Source: Candidatus Scalindua sediminis (lineage in GTDB: Bacteria > Planctomycetota > Brocadiia > Brocadiales > Scalinduaceae). From it: DNA of 64,000 nt. Numbering within the stretch: position 1 is the stretch's first letter; the number at the start of each line of letters is the position of its first letter. Position numbers and translations under genes: made by a program. The stretch lies in NCBI GenBank assembly GCA_008636105.1, contig VSDH01000004.1, positions 16,122 through 80,121 on the forward strand. The letters are read 5' to 3'. Positions 24,726 through 33,993 of this stretch are shown one piece after another. Below the pieces are notes generated by a model. It ran no database searches. It saw nothing but the letters and a program-made list of their open reading frames with translations, and was not told the origin of the DNA.

Positions 24726-26567
24726 ATGACTTATTCAAATAAAGTTAATAAGAAACAGCAGGATTATTCATGTTTTTCTAAAATAGATGGAAGGCATCCT
24801 TTTAAGAATGCTGTTCCCAACGGCTTCGTAGATTACTCCGTAACAACTCGACGTGGAGGTAAGGTTTTTTATTTTAATTTCGACCTGGCGAAAGAAATAG
24901 GGCTCATCCCAAAGAATCACCAGCATTCCCTTGATAAGAATTTGTGCAAAGCCATACTTGATACCTTCAGCTTAGAAATCATCAATGAGTATGACATTAT
25001 CCACAAAACACCAATACCCAAAAAGGAAATACGCCCTTACAAGTACATGGCTACGCGCTATTTGCAGTCTCAGCATCCCGGCAGGACAGGGCTCACATCT
25101 GGTGATGGTCGCGGTATATGGAATGGTTTTTACAAAGGGAAGAACGCAATATGGGATATTTCCAGTTGTGGAACAGGAGCTACCAAACTGAGTCCGGCCA
25201 CCGCCATTGAAAACAAATTTTTTAAAACGGGCGACGACAGTGTTTCATACGGTTGCGGACGTGCAGATCTCCTGGATGGGGTTTCTGCGGCAATAATGAG
25301 CGAGATATTTCATCATAATAAAATTCTAACGGAAAGAACACTTGCAATCATTGCCTTTAATAAAGGGACCTCTATTAACGTGCGCGCGTATAAGAATCTT
25401 TTGCGACCAGCTCACTTTTTTCATTATATGAAACAGGGGAACTATGAAGAATTAAAGGGTGCTATTGATTACTATATCAACCGTCAGGTGGAAAGTGGAG
25501 ATTGGCCTGCAATTAAAAATCCAATCAAGAAGTATCAAGATATGTTGGAGAGGGTGAATATCAACTTCGCAAGAGTAGCGGCGCAATTTGAAAGTAAGTA
25601 TATTTTCTGCTGGTTGGACTGGGATGGCGATAATATTCTGGTTGATGGCGGAATTATCGACTATGGATCTTTAAGACAATTTGGTCTTTACCATCGTGAG
25701 TACCGCTATGATGATGTGAACAGGATGTCCACTACCATCGCCGAGCAGAAACACAAGGCTAAATACATCGTACAAACTTTTGCTCAAATTACTGATTTTC
25801 TCATTACTAAGAAGAAGAAAAACATTAAGGCCTTTAGCAAGCACAAAATCATGAAAGCATTTGATCAAGTCTTTGAGAGGACAAAAGATGCATCTGTTCT
25901 CTACAAGATGGGATTTGACGAAACTTTGCAACAAAAACTGTTAAATAAAAAAAGTGTCTTAAAGGATATTCGGACCTTTAGAAGGCTCTTTGCCTACTTT
26001 GAAGAGGCCAAATCCAAAAAAGGGCTTTACGAAATAGAAGATGGAATTACCTGGGATGCTATATTTTGCATGCGTGATATTATGAGAGAGTTGCCCAAAT
26101 TTTACTTAGGTAACAATCGAATGATGGAGCCAGAAGATTTTATAGAAATATTGAGATCTAATTATGCCACCAAAGCGGATATAGCTCTGAGTCGGAATAG
26201 AAAATCAAAAATTATTCATTTTCAGAAAATATATTGGAAGCTCGTTAAAAAGGCAGCTATCCTTTCAGGGAAGTCGCCGAAAAAAGTCCTGACGTATATG
26301 GCTGGAAGATCCGCACTTATTAATCGTTACGAGCGGGTGACTGGTGATTCCATCATTGGTGTTACAGAAAAGATGGTACGAAGCAGAAAAAGTGTGAATT
26401 CCAAAGGATTGCATGATATGTTTGTCGAATTTGTAGAAGAACAGATTTTGTGCCCGGAGTACTTTGAAAGATCGGGTGGATCCCATAAAAGATTGAGGAA
26501 TAAAAAGACAAAGAAAATACTTAATACAATGCTAAGGATTGTTAAGGATTACCGTGAAGGAATTTAA
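24726..26567 (+). CDS. Divergent SelO/YdiU-like pseudokinase (putative AMPylator)
   Basis: 613 aa. I see the order of motifs found in SelO: GDGRGIWNG (nucleotide loop), a lysine in GTGATKLSP, LTERTLAIIAF, a DxxGDNILVDG segment and IDYGSLR as the metal-binding DYG equivalent. SelO proteins bind ATP upside down and transfer AMP to Ser/Thr/Tyr. Overall similarity to classical SelO looks low and the C-terminal ~200 residues are unlike it, so this is a remote family member at best. It stands alone: 198 nt after the lipoyl-carrier gene and followed by 400 nt without a gene. A hairpin TTGGTC/GACCAA lies in the upstream gap. Confidence 0.65.
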   Translation: MTYSNKVNKKQQDYSCFSKIDGRHPFKNAVPNGFVDYSVTTRRGGKVFYFNFDLAKEIGLIPKNHQHSLDKNLCKAILDTFSLEIINEYDIIHKTPIPKKEIRPYKYMATRYLQSQHPGRTGLTSGDGRGIWNGFYKGKNAIWDISSCGTGATKLSPATAIENKFFKTGDDSVSYGCGRADLLDGVSAAIMSEIFHHNKILTERTLAIIAFNKGTSINVRAYKNLLRPAHFFHYMKQGNYEELKGAIDYYINRQVESGDWPAIKNPIKKYQDMLERVNINFARVAAQFESKYIFCWLDWDGDNILVDGGIIDYGSLRQFGLYHREYRYDDVNRMSTTIAEQKHKAKYIVQTFAQITDFLITKKKKNIKAFSKHKIMKAFDQVFERTKDASVLYKMGFDETLQQKLLNKKSVLKDIRTFRRLFAYFEEAKSKKGLYEIEDGITWDAIFCMRDIMRELPKFYLGNNRMMEPEDFIEILRSNYATKADIALSRNRKSKIIHFQKIYWKLVKKAAILSGKSPKKVLTYMAGRSALINRYERVTGDSIIGVTEKMVRSRKSVNSKGLHDMFVEFVEEQILCPEYFERSGGSHKRLRNKKTKKILNTMLRIVKDYREGI

Positions 26568-26967
26568 ATCGTATACGTAAAAGATATTTGACAGGTCCTT
26601 GGTAAAATGCTAATCCCTTATATACAACTGTTACCATTCAACTATTGCTGAATGTTGTTAAAAATAAATGAATATACCCTGCTTTTTATAAGCTTTTATA
26701 GAATAATACCTTAAATCGCAGGAGAAATGTTTTTGTAAATTTCAATTGATTTAAGTCAACATTTTCCATTAAAGAAAGAATGATTCTTTGCTTCACAATC
26801 TTTAAGGTATGATCATAAGTCTAATATTATTCACAAACTACAACAGATGTCTCTAAATCTACTTACTTTGGCACGAAAATTGTGATTGATATTTTAGATA
26901 CATTTTATTAAAATCAAGCTTAAATCAGAAAACGTTTATATCATAAATAATAAACCAATAACTGGCT
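26568..26967. other. Gene-free 400-nt interval with one palindrome
   Basis: AT-rich and without a plausible gene. The only structure I see is a perfect 15-nt palindrome, AAAGAAT-G-ATTCTTT at 26775-26789, which could be a binding site for the region around it or a weak hairpin. No promoter close to consensus is obvious. Confidence 0.5.
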
Positions 26968-27237
26968 ATGATAAACAAGAGCGACTGGCCCAAACCTAGA
27001 GGAGTTTCTGTACTTCATCGAAAAGCATTGCTGGATTACGTGTCAAGATTAAGTGTCTGCGTAGAAAGCTATAAAAGTGGAGAAATAGACGCTGATACCA
27101 CTTTAAAAATATGTAGAAAAATACTCAGTGAAATTGATGACCCAGAATTTCCTTTTTTCGCTGTAAGGAACTTTAGCGAGTTATTTGCATTTATCTTATA
27201 CCAACTCCCAAGGTATCAATCCCAACATTCTGCCTAG
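26968..27237 (+). CDS. Small hypothetical protein (89 aa)
   Basis: A mainly helical soluble protein beginning MINKSDWPKPRG, with three cysteines and no membrane segment. I do not recognise it. There is no clear ribosome-binding site, and it is isolated between a gene-free interval and a MITE-like element, so it may be a remnant or not a gene. Confidence 0.35.
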   Translation: MINKSDWPKPRGVSVLHRKALLDYVSRLSVCVESYKSGEIDADTTLKICRKILSEIDDPEFPFFAVRNFSELFAFILYQLPRYQSQHSA

Positions 27238-27338
27238 ATTAACCTCTACATCGAACACCGACTCTCCAGCTTATGCACATAGTATAACTTTGTATCGTAA
27301 TACTGTTTTGCTATGCTACAGGTCCTTTTCTTACTTAT

Positions 27339-27543
27339 TACCTAAATTGAGCGATTTATATCGAAAACCTTTTGTAGCCTCAGGTCATGCCAGAGGCAGA
27401 TCTGCCTACCGGCACGACTTTTAGCCTGCGTTTATCAACACCTAATGAGTTGACAAAAATCTCCTTTAAATAACGCAACCCTTCGATACGCTCAGGGCAG
27501 GCTCTAAAGGTTGCGGCTACATAAATCGCTCGGCTTAGGTATT
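27339..27543. mobile_element. MITE-like element copy 3 (diverged)
   Basis: Ends TACCTAAATTGAGCGATTTAT (left, 27339-27359) and its near-complement (right, 27523-27543, with GCCGAGCG for TTGAGCG). The interior has lost the AGCTT hairpin and carries instead a GCGCAACCC/GGTTGCGG arm around CTTCGATACGCTCAGGGC. The region 27544-27848 before prpD holds no gene; a strong AGAGGAGG at about 27760 has no start codon at the right distance. Confidence 0.8.
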
Positions 27544-27848
27544 AGAATCATTTTATAAATTACACTTCTATCTTTGCTTTAATCAATACTGACCATATTC
27601 TTTCAAGGATTTCCGTGTTTTAGTCTACGGTTACTTGTTCACACTTGAAATGATAGTTGATTTATGATAATAGTAATCCGTGGCAAGATCATTAAGAAAC
27701 GAGTGTGTTGGAATACTATATAATATAACTGCAAGGGAGATTGAAAGACATTTCATTTACAGAGGAGGCGAATATTATCAGAAATTTCTCTATATCTTTA
27801 TCTGAACCTGTTTAAGGGATATGATATTATTATCCATGGGTATAATGA

Positions 27849-29216
27849 ATGAAGACCTTTTCTGAGAGACTTACAGAATATGCAGCATCACTTGAATTTA
27901 GTAATCTTTCTCCTGAGGTTGTTCATGAGGTAAAAAGGAGGCTTATAGACAGTCTTGGCTGTGCACTTGGTGCCTATAGGAGTGAGTTAGGGAAGATTGT
28001 AATGAGGGTTGGGCAGAAAGCGGAAAGCACCTACGGCGTCACGCTTTTGGGTAGCTACCAAAAGACCACTCCTGACCTTGCTACATTTGCCAATGGTGCA
28101 CTTATCCGTTATTTGGACTATAATGATACGTACCTATCTAAGGAACCTGCCCACCCGAGTGACAATATATCAGCTGCCCTTGCTTTAGCAGAGGCTGAAA
28201 AGGGTGATGGGAAGGCCCTTATTACGGCCATAATATTGGGATGTGAGGTTCAGTGCAGACTCTGTGATGCTGCCTCTCTGCGGGAAAGAGGTTGGGATCA
28301 TGTAGCCTATGTTTCTATATCATCTGCTATTCTTGCCTCAAGACTTATGAATATGGAATTGGAAAAAGTTGAACACGCAATCGCCTTAGGCATCACACCG
28401 AACATTCCTTTGAGACAAACAAGGGTGGGGGAGTTATCCATGTGGAAAGGATGCGCAGCTGCTAACGCTGCAAGAAACGGCGTCTTTGCCGCTCTTCTTG
28501 CCAGAGAGGGGATGACGGGGCCCTCTGAAATCTTTGAAGGGGAGAAAGGATTCTTTAAACAGATTACGGGCCCTTTTGATCTGAAGATTGAAGACTTTGG
28601 AGGCAAGGGTGGTAACTTTAAGATTCTTGATACATATATAAAACAATACCCCTCTGAGTATCATTCACAGGCAGCTGTGGAAGCAGCCTTGGAACTCAGG
28701 AAAGAGATAGAGATTGAAAATATAGAGGTAATAAACATAGAAACCTATGATACATGTGTTGATATCATTGCAGGGGATAAAGAAAAGTGGAATCCCAAAA
28801 CAAGAGAGACGGCCGATCACAGCCTCCCTTACTGTGTGGCTGTCGCCCTTTGCGACGGGGTGGTGGGACTCGGACAGTTTGCGGAAGAGAGAATTAAAGA
28901 CCCTGACTTGCAGAAGATTATGACAAAAATAAAGGTTATGCGTAATCCTGAACATAACAAACAGTATCCCGAAGCCTTTCCCTGCGTTATAGAGATAAAG
29001 AGCAAATCAGGCGAAACTTTTACCAAAACCGTTACATATCCCAAAGGCCATCCAAAGAACCCTTTGACGGATAGTGAACTGGAGGAAAAATTTAATACCC
29101 TAAATTCCGGCCTTATTAATGATGATACAGTAAACGAAATTATTGATAATATTTGGCGACTAGAAACCTTGAAAGATATTGGCAGTTTTATGAGACTTTT
29201 TAAAGTGGGTAAATAA
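27849..29216 (+). CDS. prpD: MmgE/PrpD family protein, 2-methylcitrate dehydratase
   Basis: 455 aa. Conserved blocks include RLIDSLGCALGA, NGALIRYLDYNDTY with the following HPSDN (active-site Asp/His region), EVQCRLCDA, and HSLPYCVAVAL. It dehydrates 2-methylcitrate to 2-methylaconitate in propionate breakdown; some family members are cis-aconitate decarboxylase-like, but the adjacent methylisocitrate lyase gene 4 nt downstream settles the pathway. First gene of the prp operon. TATAAT lies immediately before the start. Confidence 0.9.
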   Translation: MKTFSERLTEYAASLEFSNLSPEVVHEVKRRLIDSLGCALGAYRSELGKIVMRVGQKAESTYGVTLLGSYQKTTPDLATFANGALIRYLDYNDTYLSKEPAHPSDNISAALALAEAEKGDGKALITAIILGCEVQCRLCDAASLRERGWDHVAYVSISSAILASRLMNMELEKVEHAIALGITPNIPLRQTRVGELSMWKGCAAANAARNGVFAALLAREGMTGPSEIFEGEKGFFKQITGPFDLKIEDFGGKGGNFKILDTYIKQYPSEYHSQAAVEAALELRKEIEIENIEVINIETYDTCVDIIAGDKEKWNPKTRETADHSLPYCVAVALCDGVVGLGQFAEERIKDPDLQKIMTKIKVMRNPEHNKQYPEAFPCVIEIKSKSGETFTKTVTYPKGHPKNPLTDSELEEKFNTLNSGLINDDTVNEIIDNIWRLETLKDIGSFMRLFKVGK

Positions 29217-29220
29217 GAAT

Positions 29221-30084
29221 ATGAAACCAAAAATAAAAGATCTTATGAAAGATGGCATTGTCGTAATGCCGGGGGCCTTTAATGCAATATCGGCAAGGCT
29301 TGTAGAGAAGGCTGGGTTTAATGCCCTTTATATATCGGGGGCGGGTCTGGCAAATGGAGTTGCCGCCATGCCTGATATCGGGCTTTTAACCATGACAGAG
29401 GTTTTGACCCAGTCAAAATATATTATAGATGCCGTAGATATACCATGCATAATTGATGGTGACACAGGTTTTGGAGAGGCCATAAACGTAATGATGATGA
29501 TTAAGGAGATGGAGAGTTTGGGTGCTGGTGGTGTGCATATAGAAGATCAGGAGATGCCTAAGAAGTGTGGTCACCTTGCAGGGAAGAGTTTAGTCTCTCC
29601 CAAAGCCATGGCAGTGAAGATTGCTGCTGCAGTAGAGGCGAGAACAGATCCTGACTTTCTCATAGTAGCGAGGACAGATGCGAGGGCTGTAGAAGGAATA
29701 GATGGGGCAATCAAAAGGGCAAACCTTTATTTAGAAGCGGGGGCAGATGCAATATTTCCAGAGGCGCTTGAGTCTAAAGAGGAATTTATCTTGTTCAGGA
29801 AAGAAATTAGCGCTCCACTCTTAGCCAATATGACCGAGTTCGGCAAAAGCCCATATCTAAGTGCCAAAGAGTTTGAAGACATGGGCTACAATATGGTAAT
29901 CTTCCCACTAACGGCCTTCAGGGTGATGCTTAAGTCTGTTGCAGACGCATTAAGTAAGCTGAAGGCGGAGGGAACACAAAAGACGTTTATTGAAGAAATG
30001 ATGACAAGAAAAGAAATATATGAGATTATTGGATATGAAGATTACGAAGTAATTGATAAGAAAATAAGTAAAAAGATGAAATAG
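29221..30084 (+). CDS. prpB: 2-methylisocitrate lyase
   Basis: 287 aa of the isocitrate lyase/PEP mutase superfamily. GAFNAISARLVEKAGF, DGDTGFGEA (Mg-binding Asp) and the catalytic KKCGH loop are in place; ARTDAR follows. It splits methylisocitrate to pyruvate and succinate. It begins 4 nt after prpD. Confidence 0.94.
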   Translation: MKPKIKDLMKDGIVVMPGAFNAISARLVEKAGFNALYISGAGLANGVAAMPDIGLLTMTEVLTQSKYIIDAVDIPCIIDGDTGFGEAINVMMMIKEMESLGAGGVHIEDQEMPKKCGHLAGKSLVSPKAMAVKIAAAVEARTDPDFLIVARTDARAVEGIDGAIKRANLYLEAGADAIFPEALESKEEFILFRKEISAPLLANMTEFGKSPYLSAKEFEDMGYNMVIFPLTAFRVMLKSVADALSKLKAEGTQKTFIEEMMTRKEIYEIIGYEDYEVIDKKISKKMK

Positions 30085-30260
30085 AATGCAATTATTTTCT
30101 ATATTGAGACAAGCTTAGGCATAAAGATTCTAAAACCGAAACCCGAAATCACTGCCATCTGGCAGGCAGCTGTGACTATTTATAAAATTTATGCTTTACA
30201 TTTCACCTTTTAAATTTTCCATGCCTTCAGTAAACAAATTTAATCGAAATCTGAAAGAAA

Positions 30261-31562
30261 TTGAATAAACGAAACATAACAGGCCAAAAACAGGTTCTCG
30301 CAGAGATATCCAAAACCAGGAATGTTTTTATCGAACTGGATGATTTCTTTCGCAAGGCAGATGAAAATATTGCCAATGATCCAGACGACCCGCGGGAGGG
30401 AATCGGTCGTTTCCCAGGTCTTGACCGGTTGATGCTCCTCATACCTTGTGTAATCAACCGCCTCGGGGAAGATATATCTAAAATCAAAGAGGGTGAAAAT
30501 GTCGCACCAATCACAGAAGGCCTACAGGCGATAAAAGAAGGCGTAAATAGTGTATTGGCCTATTATCTTCAGGACGATGTCGATGGTGCACTCAATTTAC
30601 TAAGTAATGCCCTATCAAATATAGACAAACTTTCCAGTAAGAAGTCCCAATCCAACATTCGTTTTCTCCGTGACATAGCCAGAATTGCGCCGGACTTTCA
30701 GATACTCCTTGATATGTTTGAAGGATTCCGGGAAAACAGACGGATAAGACCCAAAGAACCTGAAACCGATGAATCGTGGTCACCTGAACGCTGGTTATAT
30801 TATTACAGGGAACAAGCCCGGCTTGAAGAACCCCTCATCGCCATGGTTGATGCCGAAGGCTTCTCTGAAGCAAGCCTTGAAAAAGGTATGAAGCAAATGA
30901 TAGAAGAAAGCGAACAAAGGGACAAGGTGATGGAAAAACATTTTATCTCTCATAAACTGATGAAAAACAGGGATGCAGCCTTTGACCCGGAACATCCGGA
31001 AAAGTTCTTAGATCTCTCAAATATTCCAGATATAAAAGACAAAGACGATGATGATTATGAAGTCAGGTCTATAGACCTCCGTTACGAGGAGGAAGAAGAA
31101 CCTGAACCCTGGGCAAGTTCCCTGCCAGAACTCCAGGATTGGAATAAATATACATCTGAATCATCCTTTGATGATTCGGAATTATACTGTCAGAATTTTG
31201 AAGATGACCCGGTTTACTGCTTGCTTAAGCCTTTTACGCACAATGTTTTTAAATGTCAAAAACATGATCATCACCATCGGGTTAAAGAAAGTGGAAGCGG
31301 AGAAAACCAGATGCGTTCACCTCTGGAGAATTATTTAGTGATTCTGGCCCTCAAACCACAGGCACGAATATCATCTTGCACAGTCTGGGTTGAAAGCGTC
31401 GGACACGAAGCACCGAGAAAAGGCGTGTATATGTTCACCATGGAGTGCCTGGAAAGGATTGCGGAAGCCATAGAAAGATTCTCCCAGGAACATCTTTACT
31501 ATCTTGCTACCGAAGCACGAAATATCAAAAAGCAGATTGAGAAAATACTTACTGTAAGTTAA
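30261..31562 (+). CDS. Unrecognised 433-aa protein in the methylcitrate operon
   Basis: Starts at TTG 30261. I recognise no family. It has an N-terminal helical half (to about residue 230), an acidic stretch (residues about 255-300, with DKDDDDY and EEEEEPEPW), a Cys/His cluster (YCQNF, YCLL, FKCQKHDHHH) that could bind metal, and a helical C-terminus (about 380-433). No signal or membrane segment is seen. It lies between prpB (gap 176 nt, containing a small CTGCC/GGCAG hairpin) and the citrate-synthase gene (gap 33 nt), all on the same strand, which suggests a role linked to propionate or acyl-CoA metabolism, but that is inference from position only. Confidence 0.8.
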   Translation: MNKRNITGQKQVLAEISKTRNVFIELDDFFRKADENIANDPDDPREGIGRFPGLDRLMLLIPCVINRLGEDISKIKEGENVAPITEGLQAIKEGVNSVLAYYLQDDVDGALNLLSNALSNIDKLSSKKSQSNIRFLRDIARIAPDFQILLDMFEGFRENRRIRPKEPETDESWSPERWLYYYREQARLEEPLIAMVDAEGFSEASLEKGMKQMIEESEQRDKVMEKHFISHKLMKNRDAAFDPEHPEKFLDLSNIPDIKDKDDDDYEVRSIDLRYEEEEEPEPWASSLPELQDWNKYTSESSFDDSELYCQNFEDDPVYCLLKPFTHNVFKCQKHDHHHRVKESGSGENQMRSPLENYLVILALKPQARISSCTVWVESVGHEAPRKGVYMFTMECLERIAEAIERFSQEHLYYLATEARNIKKQIEKILTVS

Positions 31563-31595
31563 TAGGGACAATACACCCTTTTTAGGAGTACAAAG

Positions 31596-32726
31596 ATGAA
31601 CGACAAACCCAAAATTGCCTCCGGACTTGAAGGGGTGATAGCAGGAAGAACATCTATTTGCAAAATTGATGAAGATCAATGCGAACTCTTTTACGGTGGA
31701 TATTCCATTGATGATCTTGCCTTAAACTCAAATTTTGAAGAAGTGACATACCTTTTGTTGAACGGTGATCTTCCTGATAAAAAAGTCCTGGAGGATTTCT
31801 GCAACAAATTGTCAGCCGAAAGAGAAATACCTGTTGAATTGATAAATATTATTAAGGAACTTCCAAGAGAAACAGACCCAATGGATGTCTTAAAGATTAC
31901 CGTTGGAATTCTTCATACATCAGACCCTGACGGGACGTCAAATACAGACGATGCAAATATGAGAAAGGCCATAAGGCTTATAGCAAAAATTCCAACAATT
32001 ATTACGTATGATTATAGGATAACAAATGACCTGGAACCGGTCGAACCCAATGCCCGGCTTTCTTTTGCGTCAAATTTCTTGTGTATGCTGAATGGAGAGG
32101 AACCTGAAAGCTATAAGTCTGATGTGCTTGATAAATCATTAATCCTTTATGCCGAACATGGATTAAATGCCTCTACCTTTACGGCAAGGGTGGTCGCTTC
32201 GACTCTTTCCGACCTTCACTCTGCTGTTATGGCGGCTATTGGAGCCTTAAAGGGTCCCTTACACGGCGGCGCTAATGAGAGAGTGATGGAGATGCTTCTT
32301 GAAATAGGTGATGTGGAAAAAGCCGAACCATGGATCAAAAAAGCCCTTTCTGAAAAAAAGCGCATAATGGGTTTTGGCCACAGGGTCTATAAAAAACAAG
32401 ATCCAAGGAATCCCATAATAAAAGGATTGGTAAAGGAATTAGGAGAAAGGCTTGGAAATAATCGATGGTTTGAGATATCTCAAAAGGTGGAAGATATAGT
32501 GACTGCAGAAAAAGGGCTTCATCCTAATCTGGACTTTTACTCTTCATCAGCCTATTATCTTTTAGGCATCCCTATCCCCCTTTATACACCTATATTTGTT
32601 GCTTCAAGGGTTACAGGCTGGATAGCCCACGTCACGGAACAATATAATGACAACAGGCTCATAAGGCCCAGAAGCGAATATGTTGGACATGAAAGAAGGA
32701 AGTACATCCCACTTGAAGATAGGTGA
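31596..32726 (+). CDS. prpC: Citrate synthase family, probable 2-methylcitrate synthase
   Basis: 376 aa. The catalytic histidines are in GPLHGGANE and GFGHRVYK; the catalytic Asp is in HPNLDFYSS. A TAGGAG ribosome-binding site precedes ATG 31596. Length (about 375) and operon position with prpD and prpB favour 2-methylcitrate synthase (propionyl-CoA plus oxaloacetate); sequence alone cannot exclude ordinary citrate synthase. It is convergent with the next gene. Confidence 0.88.
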   Translation: MNDKPKIASGLEGVIAGRTSICKIDEDQCELFYGGYSIDDLALNSNFEEVTYLLLNGDLPDKKVLEDFCNKLSAEREIPVELINIIKELPRETDPMDVLKITVGILHTSDPDGTSNTDDANMRKAIRLIAKIPTIITYDYRITNDLEPVEPNARLSFASNFLCMLNGEEPESYKSDVLDKSLILYAEHGLNASTFTARVVASTLSDLHSAVMAAIGALKGPLHGGANERVMEMLLEIGDVEKAEPWIKKALSEKKRIMGFGHRVYKKQDPRNPIIKGLVKELGERLGNNRWFEISQKVEDIVTAEKGLHPNLDFYSSSAYYLLGIPIPLYTPIFVASRVTGWIAHVTEQYNDNRLIRPRSEYVGHERRKYIPLEDR

Positions 32727-32744
32727 TAGTAAAAACGCAAGGTT

Positions 32745-33923
32745 TTATTTTCTTCTATTCTGACTATCCTCGTATAAAGGAGACATTTCTCTCAGTCTTT
32801 TGATAATAGGAGGAAGTGTTTCCAGGACGTATTCGATGTGCTCCTCAGAATTATCAATTCCCAAGCTAAAGAGTATCGAACCCTGGGCTATTGAATCTTC
32901 CACACCCATCGCACTCAGGACATGAGACGACTTTAATGCCCTGGATGTACATGCAGAACCGGAAGAGACAGCTATCCCTTTCATATCAAGAAATAGTAAA
33001 ATAGATTCGCCTTCAACATATTCTAAACATATATTTATATTGTTAGGCAATCGCTTTTCCGGGTGGCCATTTAGATGAATATGATCTATTGAATTCATTA
33101 AGCCGTTTAGCAACTTGTCACGTAAGGGTATCAGCGCCCTTGTACGTGTTTCCATCTCTTTCTTTGCCAATTCGGCAGCTTTTCCCATGCCTACGATTCC
33201 GGGAATATTTTCCGTACCTGCACGACGTCCACCTTCCTGTACTCCACCTTCAATAAATGGAACTATCCTTGTCCGCTCTCTCAGGAATAATGCCCCCACC
33301 CCGGGTGGACCATAGAATTGATTACTGGATAGACTCAATGCATCTGCCATTATCTTGTTTACGTCTACGGGAATAGAACCAGTTGATGCTACGGCGTCGA
33401 CGTGAAATAGTACATCATGCTCCTTAACTACCTTTCCGATTTCTTCGATTGGTTCGATGGTACCTACCTCAGTATTTGCATGCATGATAGAGATGAGGAT
33501 TGTCTCAGGAGTAATAGCCTTTGCCACTTCGTCTGGATCTATCATGCCATACTTATCAACAGGTATATGGGTAACCTTGAAACCAACCTTTTCTAATCTT
33601 TTTAAAGGGTTAAGGATAGAAAAATGTTCTATCTTAGATGTGATAATGTGTTTACCCTTTTTCTGATTTGCCAATGCCAGCCCTCTCAGGGCAAAATTAT
33701 TTGCCTCGCTTCCGCTTGCCGTAAAGATTATTTCATCAGCTTTTGCCCCTATGAGCGATGACACCTTCTCTCTGGCAGACTTAACTACTTTGTTTGCAGT
33801 TTGCCCAAAATGGTGCAGATTTGATGGATTGCCGTAGCAATTATTTATTGAATCAATCATTGACTCTATGACGGATGGATGAATTGGCGTGCACGAAGCA
33901 TGATCAAGATATATTTTTTCCAA
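32745..33923 (-). CDS. Cysteine desulfurase homologue (NifS/IscS fold) lacking the PLP lysine
   Basis: 392 aa, class V aminotransferase fold. YLDHASCTP, SGSEANNFALRG, the HANTEVG His, VDAVAS and the active-site Cys loop SGSACTSRALKSSH are present. The PLP-binding lysine, normally in S-x-H-K-x-YGPKG, is missing: the sequence reads SLSSNQFYGPPGVG, so Gln replaces Lys and Asn replaces His. The PLP-contacting Gln of D-A-x-Q is also Ala (DAVA). Either it uses PLP differently or has become a non-catalytic sulfur or scaffold protein. The gene is intact and convergent with prpC; pcrA lies upstream on the same strand. Confidence 0.9.
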   Translation of the reverse strand: MEKIYLDHASCTPIHPSVIESMIDSINNCYGNPSNLHHFGQTANKVVKSAREKVSSLIGAKADEIIFTASGSEANNFALRGLALANQKKGKHIITSKIEHFSILNPLKRLEKVGFKVTHIPVDKYGMIDPDEVAKAITPETILISIMHANTEVGTIEPIEEIGKVVKEHDVLFHVDAVASTGSIPVDVNKIMADALSLSSNQFYGPPGVGALFLRERTRIVPFIEGGVQEGGRRAGTENIPGIVGMGKAAELAKKEMETRTRALIPLRDKLLNGLMNSIDHIHLNGHPEKRLPNNINICLEYVEGESILLFLDMKGIAVSSGSACTSRALKSSHVLSAMGVEDSIAQGSILFSLGIDNSEEHIEYVLETLPPIIKRLREMSPLYEDSQNRRK

Positions 33924-33942
33924 TGTCTTTACTCCCTTGTAT

Positions 33943-33976
33943 TTCTCGTTCCCACGCTGGAGCTTGGGAACGAGAA
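33943..33976. repeat. 12-bp hairpin repeat between pcrA and the nifS homologue
   Basis: TTCTCGTTCCCA (33943-33954) and TGGGAACGAGAA (33965-33976) pair perfectly around a 10-nt loop. This CGTTCCCA...TGGGAACG hairpin is a widespread dispersed repeat in environmental bacteria. Here it may also slow transcription leaving pcrA. Confidence 0.8.
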
Positions 33977-33993
33977 CTTCATCTACAATAACT

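Noticed and set aside
27185-27424. Plus-strand open frame overlapping the 89-aa ORF and MITE-like copy 3
   Set aside because: It has no ribosome-binding site and runs into the element.
31596-32726. Citrate synthase of the TCA cycle (gltA)
   Set aside because: Not excluded by sequence, but the operon with prpD and prpB makes methylcitrate synthase the better call.
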